Source: Edolisoma coerulescens
Lineage: Eukaryota > Chordata > Aves > Passeriformes > Campephagidae
DNA: 64,000 nucleotides
Assembly: GCA_013397115.1 (NCBI GenBank)
Contig: VWZW01006867.1
Location: 496,001-560,000 of the forward strand
Direction of reading: 5' to 3'
Both the position numbers and the translations under genes were made by a program. Of the stretch, positions 26,401-37,560 are shown piece by piece. How positions within the stretch are numbered: position 1 is the first letter of the stretch; each line of letters opens with the position of its first letter. Under the pieces are notes generated by a model that was not told the origin of the DNA, did not search any database, and saw only the letters and a program-made list of their open reading frames with translations.

Positions 26401-27190
26401 TGAAACTCAAGAGGTTGCTCTCATGGGGAGTTTATCTGTACATTTTTTTCTTGATTTGAGTCCACATAGTTTCAACTTTACCCTTTTCAGTCTCACTGGG
26501 AGCTTCAGATCCAAATGATTTCAAAACCTCAGAGCAAACTTCACTTGAAATCATTCTTCTCATGGAACTCACCTAGAATTAGGAGTTTTTTCCACCCAAA
26601 ATCATGAAGAAAATCACACAGAAAACTGATCTTAAAAGGTACAATATTTTCAATATGAGGCATGTCTTCATCATCATATATTAATCCAGTTTTATTTCTA
26701 TAGAAGATAAATGTGGGAATTGGGCAACTAGCAAGATGCCTTTTGTATTTCATATAGTTAGTACTTCTGACAAAGCAATTCTCATTTAAAACAGGATATG
26801 ATTCAGAAGCCCCTACGCACTTGCATGATGCTACCCAAGTCCTAGAGGTTGCTTATTGGAAAGATGAAATTGTGATTCATAGTGTTTGAGGTCCTACATA
26901 AATCACTGATACCTAAGATCTTAGATACAGCTAGTCAAATAATGGCAAGGAAAAAGTGTCAATTTGCTGATCAGGAGGACTTGTAAAAGTTCGTTACCTG
27001 TTGGATCTACCAGAAAAGACAGCAAGAACAAAGTATGAGTTATCCTTATTCCATTGTTATATAAAAAAACATGGTGACAGACGTCTTGAATGCTGTGTGC
27101 CATGTTGGGCCTCCTGTCAAAATACAAGAACTGGAAAATTTCAAGGAAGAGAAATGTGGGAGATCAAATGTGTGGAATAGTTTTTGTACA
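23470..27190. other. AT-rich gene-free stretch
   Basis: Nothing here supports a gene. The 159-codon minus-strand open frame at 24565-25044 is cysteine- and histidine-containing, but its spacing fits no zinc-finger pattern, and no splice context was found. I treat it as chance. Confidence 0.5.
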
Positions 27191-27194
27191 AGGA

Positions 27195-27480
27195 GCACAT
27201 AATCTAAAGACTAAGGCTTTTCAGCCTGAAAAAAAGGATGTCCAAAGAAGGATGTGACAGAAGTCTATAAAATCAATAGCATAACAGGGTGAATAGGAAC
27301 TGATCGTAGTTCATTTTTCCCTCAATGCAATAACACTTGCTAGGATAAAGCAAGCCATATAAACAACACAAACAATTCCACGAAATCCCAGTTCAACTAC
27401 CTACCTTAATATTCCGCAGTACCAATATTTCTCTTCAAAGGTACACAATTGTCTGAAAATCTGTCCAGTAAGTTCAGCTA
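27195..27480 (+). mobile_element. Decayed CR1-like LINE fragment (ancient)
   Basis: The phrases tcagcctgaaaaaaaggatg (27221-27240) and gtgacagaagtctataaaat (from 27254) follow in the order and spacing of the CR1 3' region: 'cagcctggagaagag', then 'tgatagaggtctacaaaatc', then 'gtgaacagggactgat'. The third phrase appears here as gtgaataggaactgat. Divergence is high and no frame is open, so this is an old insertion. The 3' boundary is uncertain. Confidence 0.6.
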
Positions 27481-27484
27481 CACA

Positions 27485-30400
27485 AATGTTGGCAGATCCT
27501 TTCTGAGCCTTAGGACAGCTTGAATTAGGTTAATGCCCACATCATGGAAAATGCATACAATTAATTTGGAATGGGGTTCAGCTACAGTTCTCAGTTATGC
27601 CGTTAATTGCATGCATTTCCTACTTCCATGGTGTTTCTGCAGTGTGGAAATGTAAACAGTTTTCCAGATCACAGAAAAACACCTTTTTTTCCAACATTTC
27701 TTTTGATGGACTTCATATCTATCATGATCTTCTGGCAAAATTTGGTACTAAATTTAAAACAAGCATTTCAGGAAGATTTTTGTGTTGATTTGGGATCTGA
27801 AATTGATTCTTGGGAAATCTACCCTTGTCTTCTGCTGCTTATCAGTGGAATGCTGTCTTGCTGATACTGTCTGGTGATAATTAATGTGCATCCCTGTATA
27901 TTCAGCCAAAGACACTGGAGTCTACTCTGTTACCAATACCATGAAAAATACTATGCTGACAACCTCTGCAGTGAAGCCATGTTAATCAAGCTACAGCACA
28001 GTTAAAAGCACATAGCAAAGATACAACTGGAGGTGATACAGCTGCAACAGATATGTCTGGTTAGAATTAGGGAACACCAAATGAAAAGCTATGGTGGTAT
28101 GTTGAAAATTAATGAAATGAGACATTCTTCTCTGAAAGAACAGATAAATCACTTATTGACACAGCACATCATGGATGCCAAAATGGTTTCCCGAAAGTAT
28201 TTAATAGAGTAATAAATGGACAAGACATTGATACCTGTTAAGAACAGCAAAAATTTCCATGATTAGGGAAATACGTGAACTGCAGATTGCTAGAAGTTCA
28301 TTAACTATTACTTTAACTATGATTTCATTAACTATAGTATTGTCCATGACTTATCCAAAAGTGTTACCCATTTTTGACCACCTTCAGATAGCACCTTAGG
28401 TGTTTTTTTGGTTCAACCCACTGTGGCTATTCTTATGCTCTGCCTTGATATCTTCAACATTAATTAGGGTTGTCACACACAGATGTCCTCTGTTTCCATC
28501 TTTTCTCATCAGTAATTTGTTGACAGAAAAACTGACAAGTGGGTAGCTACTTGCTTGTTGAAAACTGTAATAGGTTATGTCTCACAATGTCCCACTATTA
28601 TTTCCAAATTAGAGCACTTCCAGAACACAACTGGAATTCCGTGCTTTGCAATAACTCTGAAATCTCTTTGCACACTTAGTCATTACAGACAACTAATCCC
28701 CCCAGGTAGACTGGCTTACCTCTCTAAGCTTTTGTGATGCTGTGGTTTGTCTTGGCCAATATGCTAACAAGAACATTTATTAATATTCCTGCTGTTATTA
28801 CTACTGCCTAAAGTTTGTGTGGTCCTATGTCCTCCACGAATATGCTCTGTAATCTGCTCTTTTATTCATCCCATGACACTTTTACGAATGGTCTGGCTCC
28901 CTGCCTGTAATCTTATGTTATTTCCTGTACTAGCCAAGTAGCTTCATTTTGTTTCATCGTCTCTCTGGCGGCCCATGACCCAGTGCAGGGACAGCAGCTA
29001 CCTGTCTCTGTTTCTGTGGGGACAAGGGAGTGCTACTGCAGCATCACTATTTTACCTTGACACAAGGAATCCCTGGGATCACATCTTACTGCAAGCCCAT
29101 GCCAAATTGAACAGCAGAGGTTCATGCAATCAAGGTTTAGAAGTTTTGAGCGCTATGTTGAAAATAACTTGCAGGTTTGGGTTACATTTACAATATTATG
29201 TGAAAAAATGTATATGCTAGAAATGTTGCTGGATACAAAGAGGAAAACGGAGAGCAGAGGTCGATAAGCAAACCAATAATATTAACACAACGAAATATCA
29301 CTCCAAGCAAGTTCAGGAATTCTTGTAAAAATTGTAGCATCCTGCTTCCATGATAAAGGCTGGCCTCCATATGGGTTTTGACAAACAGTCTTCTCTGGTA
29401 TCTGCCTTCCATTAATTCCTGTCAGGTAGAAGGTTAGTGGAATGACTTGTTTCAGCACATTGTATTCATCTCCTAAGAATCAGCTGCCATATCTTACTCT
29501 ATGCAGTTTGTCAAAATGTGATGATTCATTACACTGGGTCTATATGTCAATATCTGTATTTGAATAATACAAAGATAAACTTTCAGGCCAGTACAGCTGG
29601 CTTGCTATTACCCGTATTTATTATTTGCATTAGTCTGGCTCATCATATTTATGGACAAAAATAGATGCCAGTTTATTGGGCAAATACAGAATAAAACAAG
29701 ATCCCACCAAGAACTATTTCAGGATACAGGAATTACAGGAACTGGAAGTTAGCTAAAAAGTCAAAGTTTACCAGTGGCCCACCAATGGGTATTTATGATG
29801 GGAGGGAAGCAGGACTTTAAAAAGCACTTTGAAGGGAAACTCTGAAGTATTTTGAGTGGTGAGGTGGCAAATGCTGTCTTGCAACTGGAGATGACAGGAG
29901 AGTCATCGTACTTAAACTGTAAAGTATGTCATTGCTACAAAAATCCTAAGATCTTAATTAGAAAAAAGAAATCTGTATTTTTCATTCCACTCATTTTGTA
30001 TTTCAGCTTGGAGAACTTTTCTTCCACCAATAACAACCTGGCCAAACCACTTTACCATGTCAGTGTTAGGGACTGCTGTGGGGAAAGGCCATTTATGTCC
30101 TCTGTGGCAATGAGTTAACAATGACTTGATAATCCTCCACCACCTGATGCAATCAGCCTGCTCTCCACGCATGGCAAACCAAGCTTGAATTGTGAAATTG
30201 CATCCTATAAAATTGTAGATGTCCCTGCAGAATAACACTTCATTGAAAGTTTGCAGGTATTTTTTGCTGACTTGAAGCATATTTGTATATTTTCCCCTCT
30301 AGAACAGCTTTCATACAGTTATTTTTTTCCCTCAAAGCCCACTTTAGAAAATATAAATGGTAATTATGTAAAACGTGAGGTTAGTGCTGAATCCCTTATT

Positions 30401-30630
30401 TAGGTAACTCTCTGCAGAAAGGCACTGTAGCAGAGATCCAAGTAGATCTTGAAAAGAAAACAAAGCACCTCTCCCCAAAATCAGTTTCACTAAAGACATC
30501 CCACATGCAAATTAAATGTGTTCATTAATTTCTCTTAGTACTTCCATTTGTCAGAAAGGATTAAGCTATACAAGATGAATAAGTAAACCTAACAAGTCCC
30601 TGTGGCTAAAAGGGGAAGGTCCAGCCACTT
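27485..30630. other. AT-rich gene-free stretch
   Basis: I see no gene or confident repeat. Open frames are at most 108 codons and unremarkable. Confidence 0.5.
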
Positions 30631-30633
30631 CAC

Positions 30634-30985
30634 AGAACCACACAATTGTGGAATGGATCAGGATGCAAGGTACCACTGGAGGTCATCTGGTCCAACCTCC
30701 TTGCTCAAGCAGAGGCCCTAAACCGCATGGACTGGATGCCCAATTGGCACAGGATTGCATCCAGATGGTTCTTGAATATCTGCACTGAAGGAGACTCCAC
30801 AACCTCTCTGGGCAATCTGTTCCAGTGTTTGGTCACCCACACAATAAAGTTCTTCCTCATGTTCAGGTGGAACCCACTGTGTTCTTGTTTCTGCCTATTT
30901 CCTCTCATCTTACTGCTTATCACCACTGATAAAAGCCTGCCTCCATCCTGTTGACATCCTCCCTTCAGATATACATCTTCCATAC
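30634..30985 (-). mobile_element. CR1 LINE 3' fragment with C-terminal end of the ORF2 reverse transcriptase
   Basis: On the plus strand, ggtcatctggtccaacctcc (30681-30700) is the reverse complement of the hallmark CR1 3' untranslated phrase ending 'ttggaccagatgacctcc'. The 3' end is at the low-coordinate side, near cacagaaccacacaattgtg. On the minus strand an open frame of 96 codons (30705-30995) covers the ORF2 C-terminus. It contains NMRKNF, then WNRLPREVVESPSVQIFKNH, which is the conserved CR1 tail ('W..LP.EVVESPS..IFK..LD'). The element is 5'-truncated, as almost all CR1 copies are, and lacks the polymerase and endonuclease domains. It is immobile. The retained frame suggests a younger copy than the fossils at 23190 and 27195. 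Confidence 0.93.
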
Positions 30986-31113
30986 ATTCACCCATTCACA
31001 TCATCCACACATTTCCACTCCAGCACCAGCTCTGGTGTTTGTCAGACTCCCATGTAAAACAGTTCTCTAATGTTGCAAAAAAAAAAATCAAAACAATTTT
31101 TTTTTTCTCCTTG

Positions 31114-31118
31114 GTTAG
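31114..31118. repeat. Left target-site duplication of the solo LTR
   Basis: GTTAG directly precedes the TG that starts the LTR and is repeated directly after its terminal CA at 31732-31736. A 5-bp duplication is made by many class III (ERVL) and some class I retroviral integrases. Confidence 0.75.
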
Positions 31119-31541
31119 TGTGATATATGGATAAAAATTCATGTGGAGAGATGTGGAAATGGGTGTTTTATTTGAAATAATATAAAATATAAAAGTATGT
31201 AGTTTTAAAACTCTTACCCAAGCCGCGCGGCTGCCGAGGCATCTGATGATTATCAACCCGAAACAATGAACAGGATGGGGATCATCAGGAAAGACAAAGA
31301 GGCTGGCCAAGTCCGATATGGGCAATCAGCAACACCCAGCCAAGGAACACACCTCGCTGGATTCTGCTAACTGACATGATCAGGAACTCGAGAATGTGTT
31401 CAGCATATGAAAAGAAGATTCCCGTAAAACTATTGACAGAGCCCGACATGTCCAGGAAATCCATTCAAAGTCGAATGAACTGAATCCGGACTCGTTGAAC
31501 TGTGAAAACCCACCTGTCTTGCCCCGGGATACAAAATTCCC

Positions 31542-31548
31542 TATAAAA
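31542..31548 (+). promoter_or_regulatory. LTR TATA box
   Basis: TATAAAA within ccctataaaaacccag marks the U3 core promoter. Transcription would be expected to start about 25-30 bases downstream, defining the U3/R border. The promoter sequence looks intact, but activity is not shown. Confidence 0.7.
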
Positions 31549-31683
31549 ACCCAGCCCGCGGTCCGCCTCTCGTGGACCTGGGAAACTCTGTACCTAACGG
31601 CACAGACCCCCGGTTCACCCAGCGCTGCGCTGCCTGTCCTTATTGTGGTTTCTCTTTTTGTTGGTGATTGGGATTGTTTTTTC

Positions 31684-31689
31684 AATAAA
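31684..31689 (+). terminator. LTR polyadenylation signal
   Basis: AATAAA within ttcaataaattg lies 42 bases before the LTR end. It is followed by a T-rich stretch that could serve as the downstream element. Its position relative to the TATA box fits an R region of roughly 110-130 bases. Confidence 0.65.
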
Positions 31690-31731
31690 TTGTTTTTTTA
31701 TATTAATCCGATTGCGATTTCATTTACAACA

Positions 31732-31736
31732 GTTAG
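31732..31736. repeat. Right target-site duplication of the solo LTR
   Basis: GTTAG immediately follows the terminal CA of the LTR and matches the five bases before its start exactly. Confidence 0.75.
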
Positions 31737-34580
31737 TAAATTGAATTGTCCCAAAAGAGGGTCTAGTGAGTGTCAGCGCCAAATCAGAAGCAAGTCCAGG
31801 AGTGGAAGAGATGGGACCTCCCTCTTCCAGCAGAGACGATTTGAAAGAAGGGGGTGAGTGACTTGAGTAGGAGAGCCTTTTTGAAGGACCTTTCCAGTGG
31901 GTTGTAGATATTTAGAGCAGCTCATCTCACGCAATTTTACCTCAAGAACAACATCCGCAGCATTCTTCCTCTCAAGGCATAGATGGTACTATCTTCTTTA
32001 ACTCGAATTTCCCTGCCTTTAACTTCTGCTTGGAAAAAACCTTTTTAAATCCTTCTTCCTGATCAGTGTAACAAGTTTACCATGCAGTTATCTAGCTTCC
32101 ATGAGGTGAGACAGATCTCATAGCCAGGCCAGGTAAACCCACTGTTGTAACCAATGTCCAGACATAGTTTTGTCACTTTTGATACTAGAGTTCTTCCACT
32201 TTCAAGAATAAATCATGTTTTTTTTAAAAAAGAAGGGGTAATCAGGCCTAGCAGAATATCTAGAAAAATTATACTCTTTCAGGTATGTTTTATGTTACTC
32301 TTGATATATGCTGAACTTGAAGCTTTCATCTGGAATTATTATGTAGAGCAGTCCTGATCTTGCAGTTATTCCCTGTAGTCTGTTCAGCTTTTAGCAATCC
32401 CAAACCAAAATGGTATATGATTATCTCATCCTACTCTTCCAGTACTTTTACAGAAGTACTGAGGACTCCAGCACTGAAGCATGTGGTTTTGAAGGCATGG
32501 TGCAAAGCAGAAACAGCAGCGGAAATAATGACAGTCAGAAGTGTGGTAAGCTGCTCTAACACTATTCCCATTTCTTTATTTTTGAGTCATAATCTGAGGC
32601 TTGGCTTATGTCTGCAGGGAAGCTTCAATTTCTGACAGCTGGAGTGATGCTGAGAAATACAGTGAAGAAAGCCACTCATCCAGTGGCAAAGTATTCACAT
32701 ACACAAAAGTGGTATTGAAGCTAATGAAGCTGCGATGGTTTTCAACAAGAGGTTACAGCTTGGGGGTCTCGGTCTGCAAGATCTCCATGACATACCCCTC
32801 TGGCACCTTCCATAAAGATCTTGCCAGCAGACACCACAGTTCTGTGCAGCACTGGATCTCATTTGTGAAACAGCCTGGGCTGCAGGGAAAGACCTCTGTC
32901 CTCCTCTGCATGTACCCCAATATCACCTCTACAGCATTTTGTCTACACATTTTCAGAGGATGGGGAGCTAATAATGCTGTTTCAAGTGTCACCTGATTTG
33001 TTATGCTTGTTTTTATTCTCTCATTCCCTGAAGCAATTCAGTTATCAGAGAAGTGAAATTACAATACTTACAAATGACAGTTCTTCTCACAGTTGGAACA
33101 GATTCTACCTGTGTTAAAACTGAGACGGAATCAATGCTCTGGTTGCCTAAAGGGGATGTTAAAAATCCTGTCCCTAATTCTGATTCTCAAATCTTATGCA
33201 AAACATCAGAGTACATCTGTGGGGTAAAAGGTAAAGACATCTACTCTTCCCTGGAGATTTGCTCATATTGTCTTTCTTACTAGCCCCCTTGGGGTTGGCT
33301 GACTATAATACCTATCCAAATTTGTACCAACTTTATTTAAATCTGAAAATTTTGCAGTAGTGACGGTGAAGAACAATGGAGCCCCAGAAATATTTGCCCT
33401 ACATAAATTTTGGAACTTAAATTGTCAGTAAATATCCAGGCATGAGGAAATATTCCCTCCCTGTAATGTTTGCCATAACCTAATTCTCTGAAATACAGGG
33501 GAGCAAGCGGAAAACTTCCAGGATTTTCTGGACTTTAAGTCATAAATAAAACAGACTGCATGTATTTGGCAGGAAGCCTCCTTTACAAGGGTAAAATTAA
33601 TCTCCATACAGAGCATCAACACCAGCCTGAGCAACACTGATGTACCAGTTAAATCCTATTTCAAGAGTTTTGTTAGGACTTCAGAGGGTTTTGTTTTGGC
33701 CTCTTTGAGTTGGAAAGATTTTCATTCTCAGTGATTTCTTTTCTTGCTAAGGTTAATTAGATCCAAGCTCTGGTTTGTTTTGTTTTTCTGAGTTGAAAGG
33801 TAATTTTCACTTCTTTTCATCTCATTGTAATGTTAAGGTATTCATCTGAAATTTGAATTGTAAAGAAAACCATGAAAAATCATGGGACTTGTAACAGTTT
33901 TATGTATTTTGGCAATACTGAGAACAGATTGCTGCCAATAAACGGTTTGAGATAAATAGGAATTAATTGGAGTCATGTGGGTTTAAGCTGATGTTGAGGG
34001 GGGAAAAAAGGACAGATATTAAACACAATTCAGACAGATATTCTTCATAAAAAGGTGCTTCAAATGTGGAATTTGCCATATGTTCCACGTGTGGCAACAT
34101 GTTTCATCATGATCTACAGCACAAATAGCTAATGATGTAGACAAACAAAAGAAAGACAGATTCTGCATGCTTGAGGAGATCAGTGGCATTACAGTGGGCA
34201 AATTTGCTGAGAATAAAGCAAAAATTATGTTTATAGAGTGTCACTACCTGAATGGGCTGATTGCTATACTACTCTACTATACTCACCAAGTAAAGTGACA
34301 ATCCCTACAACAGAGGTTAGAGTCTTGTTCAGACTCTTGAGGTCTGAAAGGATTGCTTTCTGATAGCTGAGGGTGAGCAACTGTCTTGGTGGCTTCAATC
34401 TTTAGGTTTGTACAGGCCTATAAAAGCCTACATAACTTCCAGCCACTGGACATACCTCTTATTGATACCAGCAATCCTAAAAAAAATTCTTAAAAAATGA
34501 TACTTGAAGCATAGATACACAAAAAAGTTATGGCTGCACAAGTTACCTCCCATCATCTGAGCAGTGGTATGCATGGTCAG
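31737..34580. other. Unique sequence without a gene
   Basis: No gene or clear repeat is visible. The first ~120 bases after the LTR are somewhat GC-richer and remain open in one frame as a continuation from the LTR. They have no primer-binding site or gag-like sequence, so I take them as host flank. The 131-codon open frame at 32601-32996 (plus) overlaps one on the minus strand and has no recognised domain. Confidence 0.5.
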
Positions 34581-34581
34581 C

Positions 34582-34603
34582 TCCATAGCTAAGGAGCTAT
34601 GGA
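34582..34603. repeat. Short perfect hairpin
   Basis: TCCATAGCT (34582-34590) and AGCTATGGA (34595-34603) are perfect reverse complements separated by AAGG. The 9-bp stem with a 4-base loop is not followed by a T run and is too short for a microRNA precursor. It is probably incidental. Confidence 0.6.
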
Positions 34604-34609
34604 ATTTAT

Positions 34610-35630
34610 TACTTCACCGACGAGCAGACTCAGAGCACGTGCCTAAATTCTACCAACAGTTAGCACAGTTAAACTGACACCGGACAAGTTGTTAAGCTAC
34701 CATAGCAAATTCATATGTGTGACCTTTGATTTTTACTAATGCTAGTGTGGAGAGCTATGATTTTGTCAAAACACACTGATATGTTGGTATGAGTGGGACC
34801 TAGCCTTAAAGAGAAAGACTTTCTCCCTAAAGGCTTTCATCAAGTGGATGCACACTTGGGGCTTGTGAATAAAATTTCATTCTAAGACAAATTTCAAACT
34901 TTTCCAGAACTGGAATAAAGGTCCCTATGAGGGGAAGAGATCACTGTTACTTAAACTTACATCTTATTTATTAAAGTCAGGATTACAACCAGTTTGCAAC
35001 TAAGCCTTCTTACCAAACAAATACCAGATTGCATTTGCAGGGTTTTATAAACAATGATTAGTTCACATGCAGAAAGCATGCATTATTAACTCACCTACAG
35101 GAGCAGAGTTCATTCCCTAGTTCAGTCAAAGGACAGCTTCTTTCAACACAGTATTCAATTTTAAAAGACAGGGAATGCAAGAAAATATTGTTGGGAGATC
35201 AAGAGGAAAAACATGTAATAGATATGCTACTGTATATTTCTTAATTGTGTTATTGAAGGTTTATTTTTAAATGTGATTGGTGTTGAATCTTCCTGGAACA
35301 TTTTAACTGAATAAAGCTGCCTGGTCTCATAACAGAATTTCTTTTAGACAAAGACAACAATAATTAACAATTAGGACAGGAGATTTGACTTGACAACTTC
35401 TTCCCCACAGCAAAACCTATTACTAATAATGTTAGGCAGCAATAATTTACAGTCTTTTATTTATACCAGAGTGCCATAGTGTTCCGGCAGAGAGGACACT
35501 ATTTCCAATACAAACATCTTTCAAGTACTGGAAAGCTGAATTTAAGGCAGTGTTCAAAACTGTTTGCATTCCACCTAAGACTGTGAATCTGATATTTTCC
35601 AAAGAGAAAACTGGTCCCATTTTTGGATAA
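34610..35630. other. Unique AT-rich sequence without a gene
   Basis: I see no gene, repeat family or motif cluster here. Confidence 0.5.
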
Positions 35631-35663
35631 GGATGGGGGGCGTGGGGGGGCGAGTAGAGAGAG

Positions 35664-35696
<33 letters not shown>
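35631..35696. repeat. G-run plus compound (GA)n(GT)n microsatellite
   Basis: Two G runs (of six and seven) flank CGT at about 35635-35650. A GA repeat follows at about 35656-35667, then fifteen GT units at 35667-35696. Alternating GT of this length can form Z-DNA. The G runs and GA tract are purine-rich and prone to non-B structures. The minus-strand open frames that run through it are simple His-Thr repeats and not genes. Confidence 0.9.
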
Positions 35697-35699
<3 letters not shown>

Positions 35700-37425
35700 G
35701 GACAATTTAACTTTGTCTTCAAAGCAAGAAAATTTAAAAGAAGTCTTCCGTTTTGGCTGCACCAGGTACATTGCTAGAATATGATGGTTGATAGATTCTT
35801 TCTTTCTTTCTGGATGTATAGAAGGCAGCAACATAAAAGGCGGTGAGCTAGTTAAGCTACACTGCTTAGAGTTTATAGTTCAAACTGCCTACCCTGTTTA
35901 AAGACCCACTTTCATTTTCTTTGTGAAATTCTGGAAAGTGTATGCTAGGTTGCATTAAACAACATTGACTTTAACTCTGCATAATGACAAAGCCATGGTG
36001 TCTTAAAAAGCCAGTGTGATTGTAAATGTAATAATGGCTTGGGAAAAGAAGAATTCTGCACTGTGGACTAGTAATTGGTGAACCCATACAGTAGTGATGG
36101 AGCTAGAATTGAAGATAAGGCAAACAGTTTTAAAGGAAGAAAAGGATAAATCTGTGAAACCATCTAACAGTCCACACAAAGCTAATTCTAAGTCCCACTC
36201 AGCTGCTGCTTAACCTCGGAGATGCTTCATCCTGGAGATGTGCTTTGCAGAGGTATCTTAACTAGTTCCTAATACCTAGATGATTAAGGAATTGTCTCAG
36301 GAGGGGAGCAATAAGGCTATAAGCCTCATCAGAGGAGGTCTCCTGCTAGCACCTGGTGCTGATGACAGTATTCTGAGAGGGGAAAGAAATTGGCATCAGT
36401 CTTCTTAAGGAAGAAACAGAGATAAGTCTGGATATCCTGCATCCTAGGGAAGTATTGTACTCACTGGAACATTAGACAAAGACAAAACATTTCCCATGCC
36501 TTACATTCCATCAGTTTGGGCACACAGCTCTCAGCAAACCCATTTGGAAGAGCTAAGTACCACTTTCTCCAAAGGTGCAGCAGGGAGTGTAGCACTCTCC
36601 TAAGTTTTTCCTCAGAGCTATATTTAACAGGTCAGACCTTTACCTGTTTGAACCCCATCCACGGCCAGGCCTATAGGGGTCATTCATGGCATGAAGGCAC
36701 AACCTGGGCTGTAGCATCACAGTGAGGTCACAGTGCCTTCCAGATGATGCCTAAGTCATCTTGTGAATCTAACTTGAAGTCCACAAATTGGCAGAGGAAG
36801 AATGTGAGGAAATTAAAAAAAAGATGTTGTAAAATAGTAAAGAGAAACTGTGAAAGAAAATGGCTGTATTAAGGTCATTTCTCCATTTTAAAATCATAAT
36901 TTGGACATGAGTTTTGTGGCATGGAAGAGTTTACAGGTAGATAAGTTATATTATTTTTGCTGTGCTTTCTTAGTTTAAAAAGGGTACAATTGAAAAAGAA
37001 AGAAAGAATCACAGTGACAAGCTGAAGACAAAAAAAAGTAATTCTTCCTTTTGGATCAACAAAAATGAGTAAGAGGTAGGTGTCATTTTAAATAAAGGAG
37101 CATGGAACAAGCAATGTGCAAGCAGAACATTCAGGTTTGCAAAACTCTAGGAATTAACAAAGAACAGCAAAGGCTTAGCCGTAGGAAAACACAGTTCTGG
37201 AACAATCAATCTCATCCATCCCACAGACAGCTGCACTTTAAAATTCTCTGTTTCAATGAAACCTCCCAATCTCCTCTTTCAGCAGGAAAGTGGTTTCTCC
37301 TCTACATGCAGCTACACAGTTTCTTAAAGTACTTAAAATACATATCATTATGAACTTGTCCTTGGTGCATGGCCTCTCAGCAATATCTCTCCAACAGATA
37401 TTGCACACCAGTTTGTTTCTCCCAG
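35700..37425. other. Unique sequence without a gene
   Basis: Nothing here supports a gene or a confident repeat. Confidence 0.5.
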
Positions 37426-37429
37426 CTGG

Positions 37430-37560
37430 GAGGTGGTCTGGGACCTTGGGCAGGCCACTTCCCATCTTCGTCTGTCACCTATAAAATGAAGATTATGACA
37501 GTCCTCCTGTTGAATAGACAAGGCAAGAGTAGCGATGTTATTATTCAAACTAATTATCAC
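37430..37560 (+). mobile_element. MIR SINE fossil
   Basis: The string ctgggaccttgggcaggcca (37438-37457) followed by cttcccatcttcgtctgtca and acctataaaatgaagattat (37478-37497) matches the central and 3' part of MIR. The order is 'tgaccttgggcaagtcactt', then 'cctcagtttcctcatctgtaaaatggggataat'. The following words gacagtcctcctgttgaat...aagag continue in the expected order. MIR spread before the mammal/reptile radiation, so it survives at low density in birds. This copy is well enough preserved to recognise by eye. Its ends are approximate. Confidence 0.75.

Larger units (their letters stand above)
31119..31731 (+). mobile_element. Solo LTR of an avian endogenous retrovirus
   Basis: The 613-bp segment starts TGTGATA and ends TTACAACA, so it has TG...CA ends with a 3-bp TGT/ACA inverted repeat. 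It is bounded by identical 5-bp direct repeats GTTAG. Inside is a TATA box (31542-31548), and 142 bp downstream of its start an AATAAA (31684-31689), both on the plus strand. That gives U3-R-U5 polarity with a very short U5. The central part (about 31210-31640) is visibly richer in GC and CpG than the surroundings. There is no primer-binding site, gag, pol or env next to it, so it is a solo LTR left by LTR-LTR recombination. The intact target duplication argues for a single event in place. The ERV class cannot be fixed from an LTR alone; a 5-bp duplication disfavours the 6-bp ERVK type. Confidence 0.8.

Noticed and set aside
31495..31857. 120-codon open frame running from the LTR into flanking DNA, possibly a gag start
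   Set aside because: It begins inside U3 upstream of the TATA box, crosses the LTR end and target duplication, and is not preceded by a primer-binding site.
32601..32996. 131-codon plus-strand open frame
   Set aside because: An antisense frame is open over much of the same region and no homology is recognisable, so a chance open stretch is more likely.
34582..34603. Hairpin considered as terminator or microRNA precursor
   Set aside because: A 9-bp stem is too short for a pre-miRNA, and intrinsic terminators do not apply in this kind of genome.
35447..35834. Open frames with a His-Thr repeat
   Set aside because: They are translations of the GT microsatellite on the minus strand.
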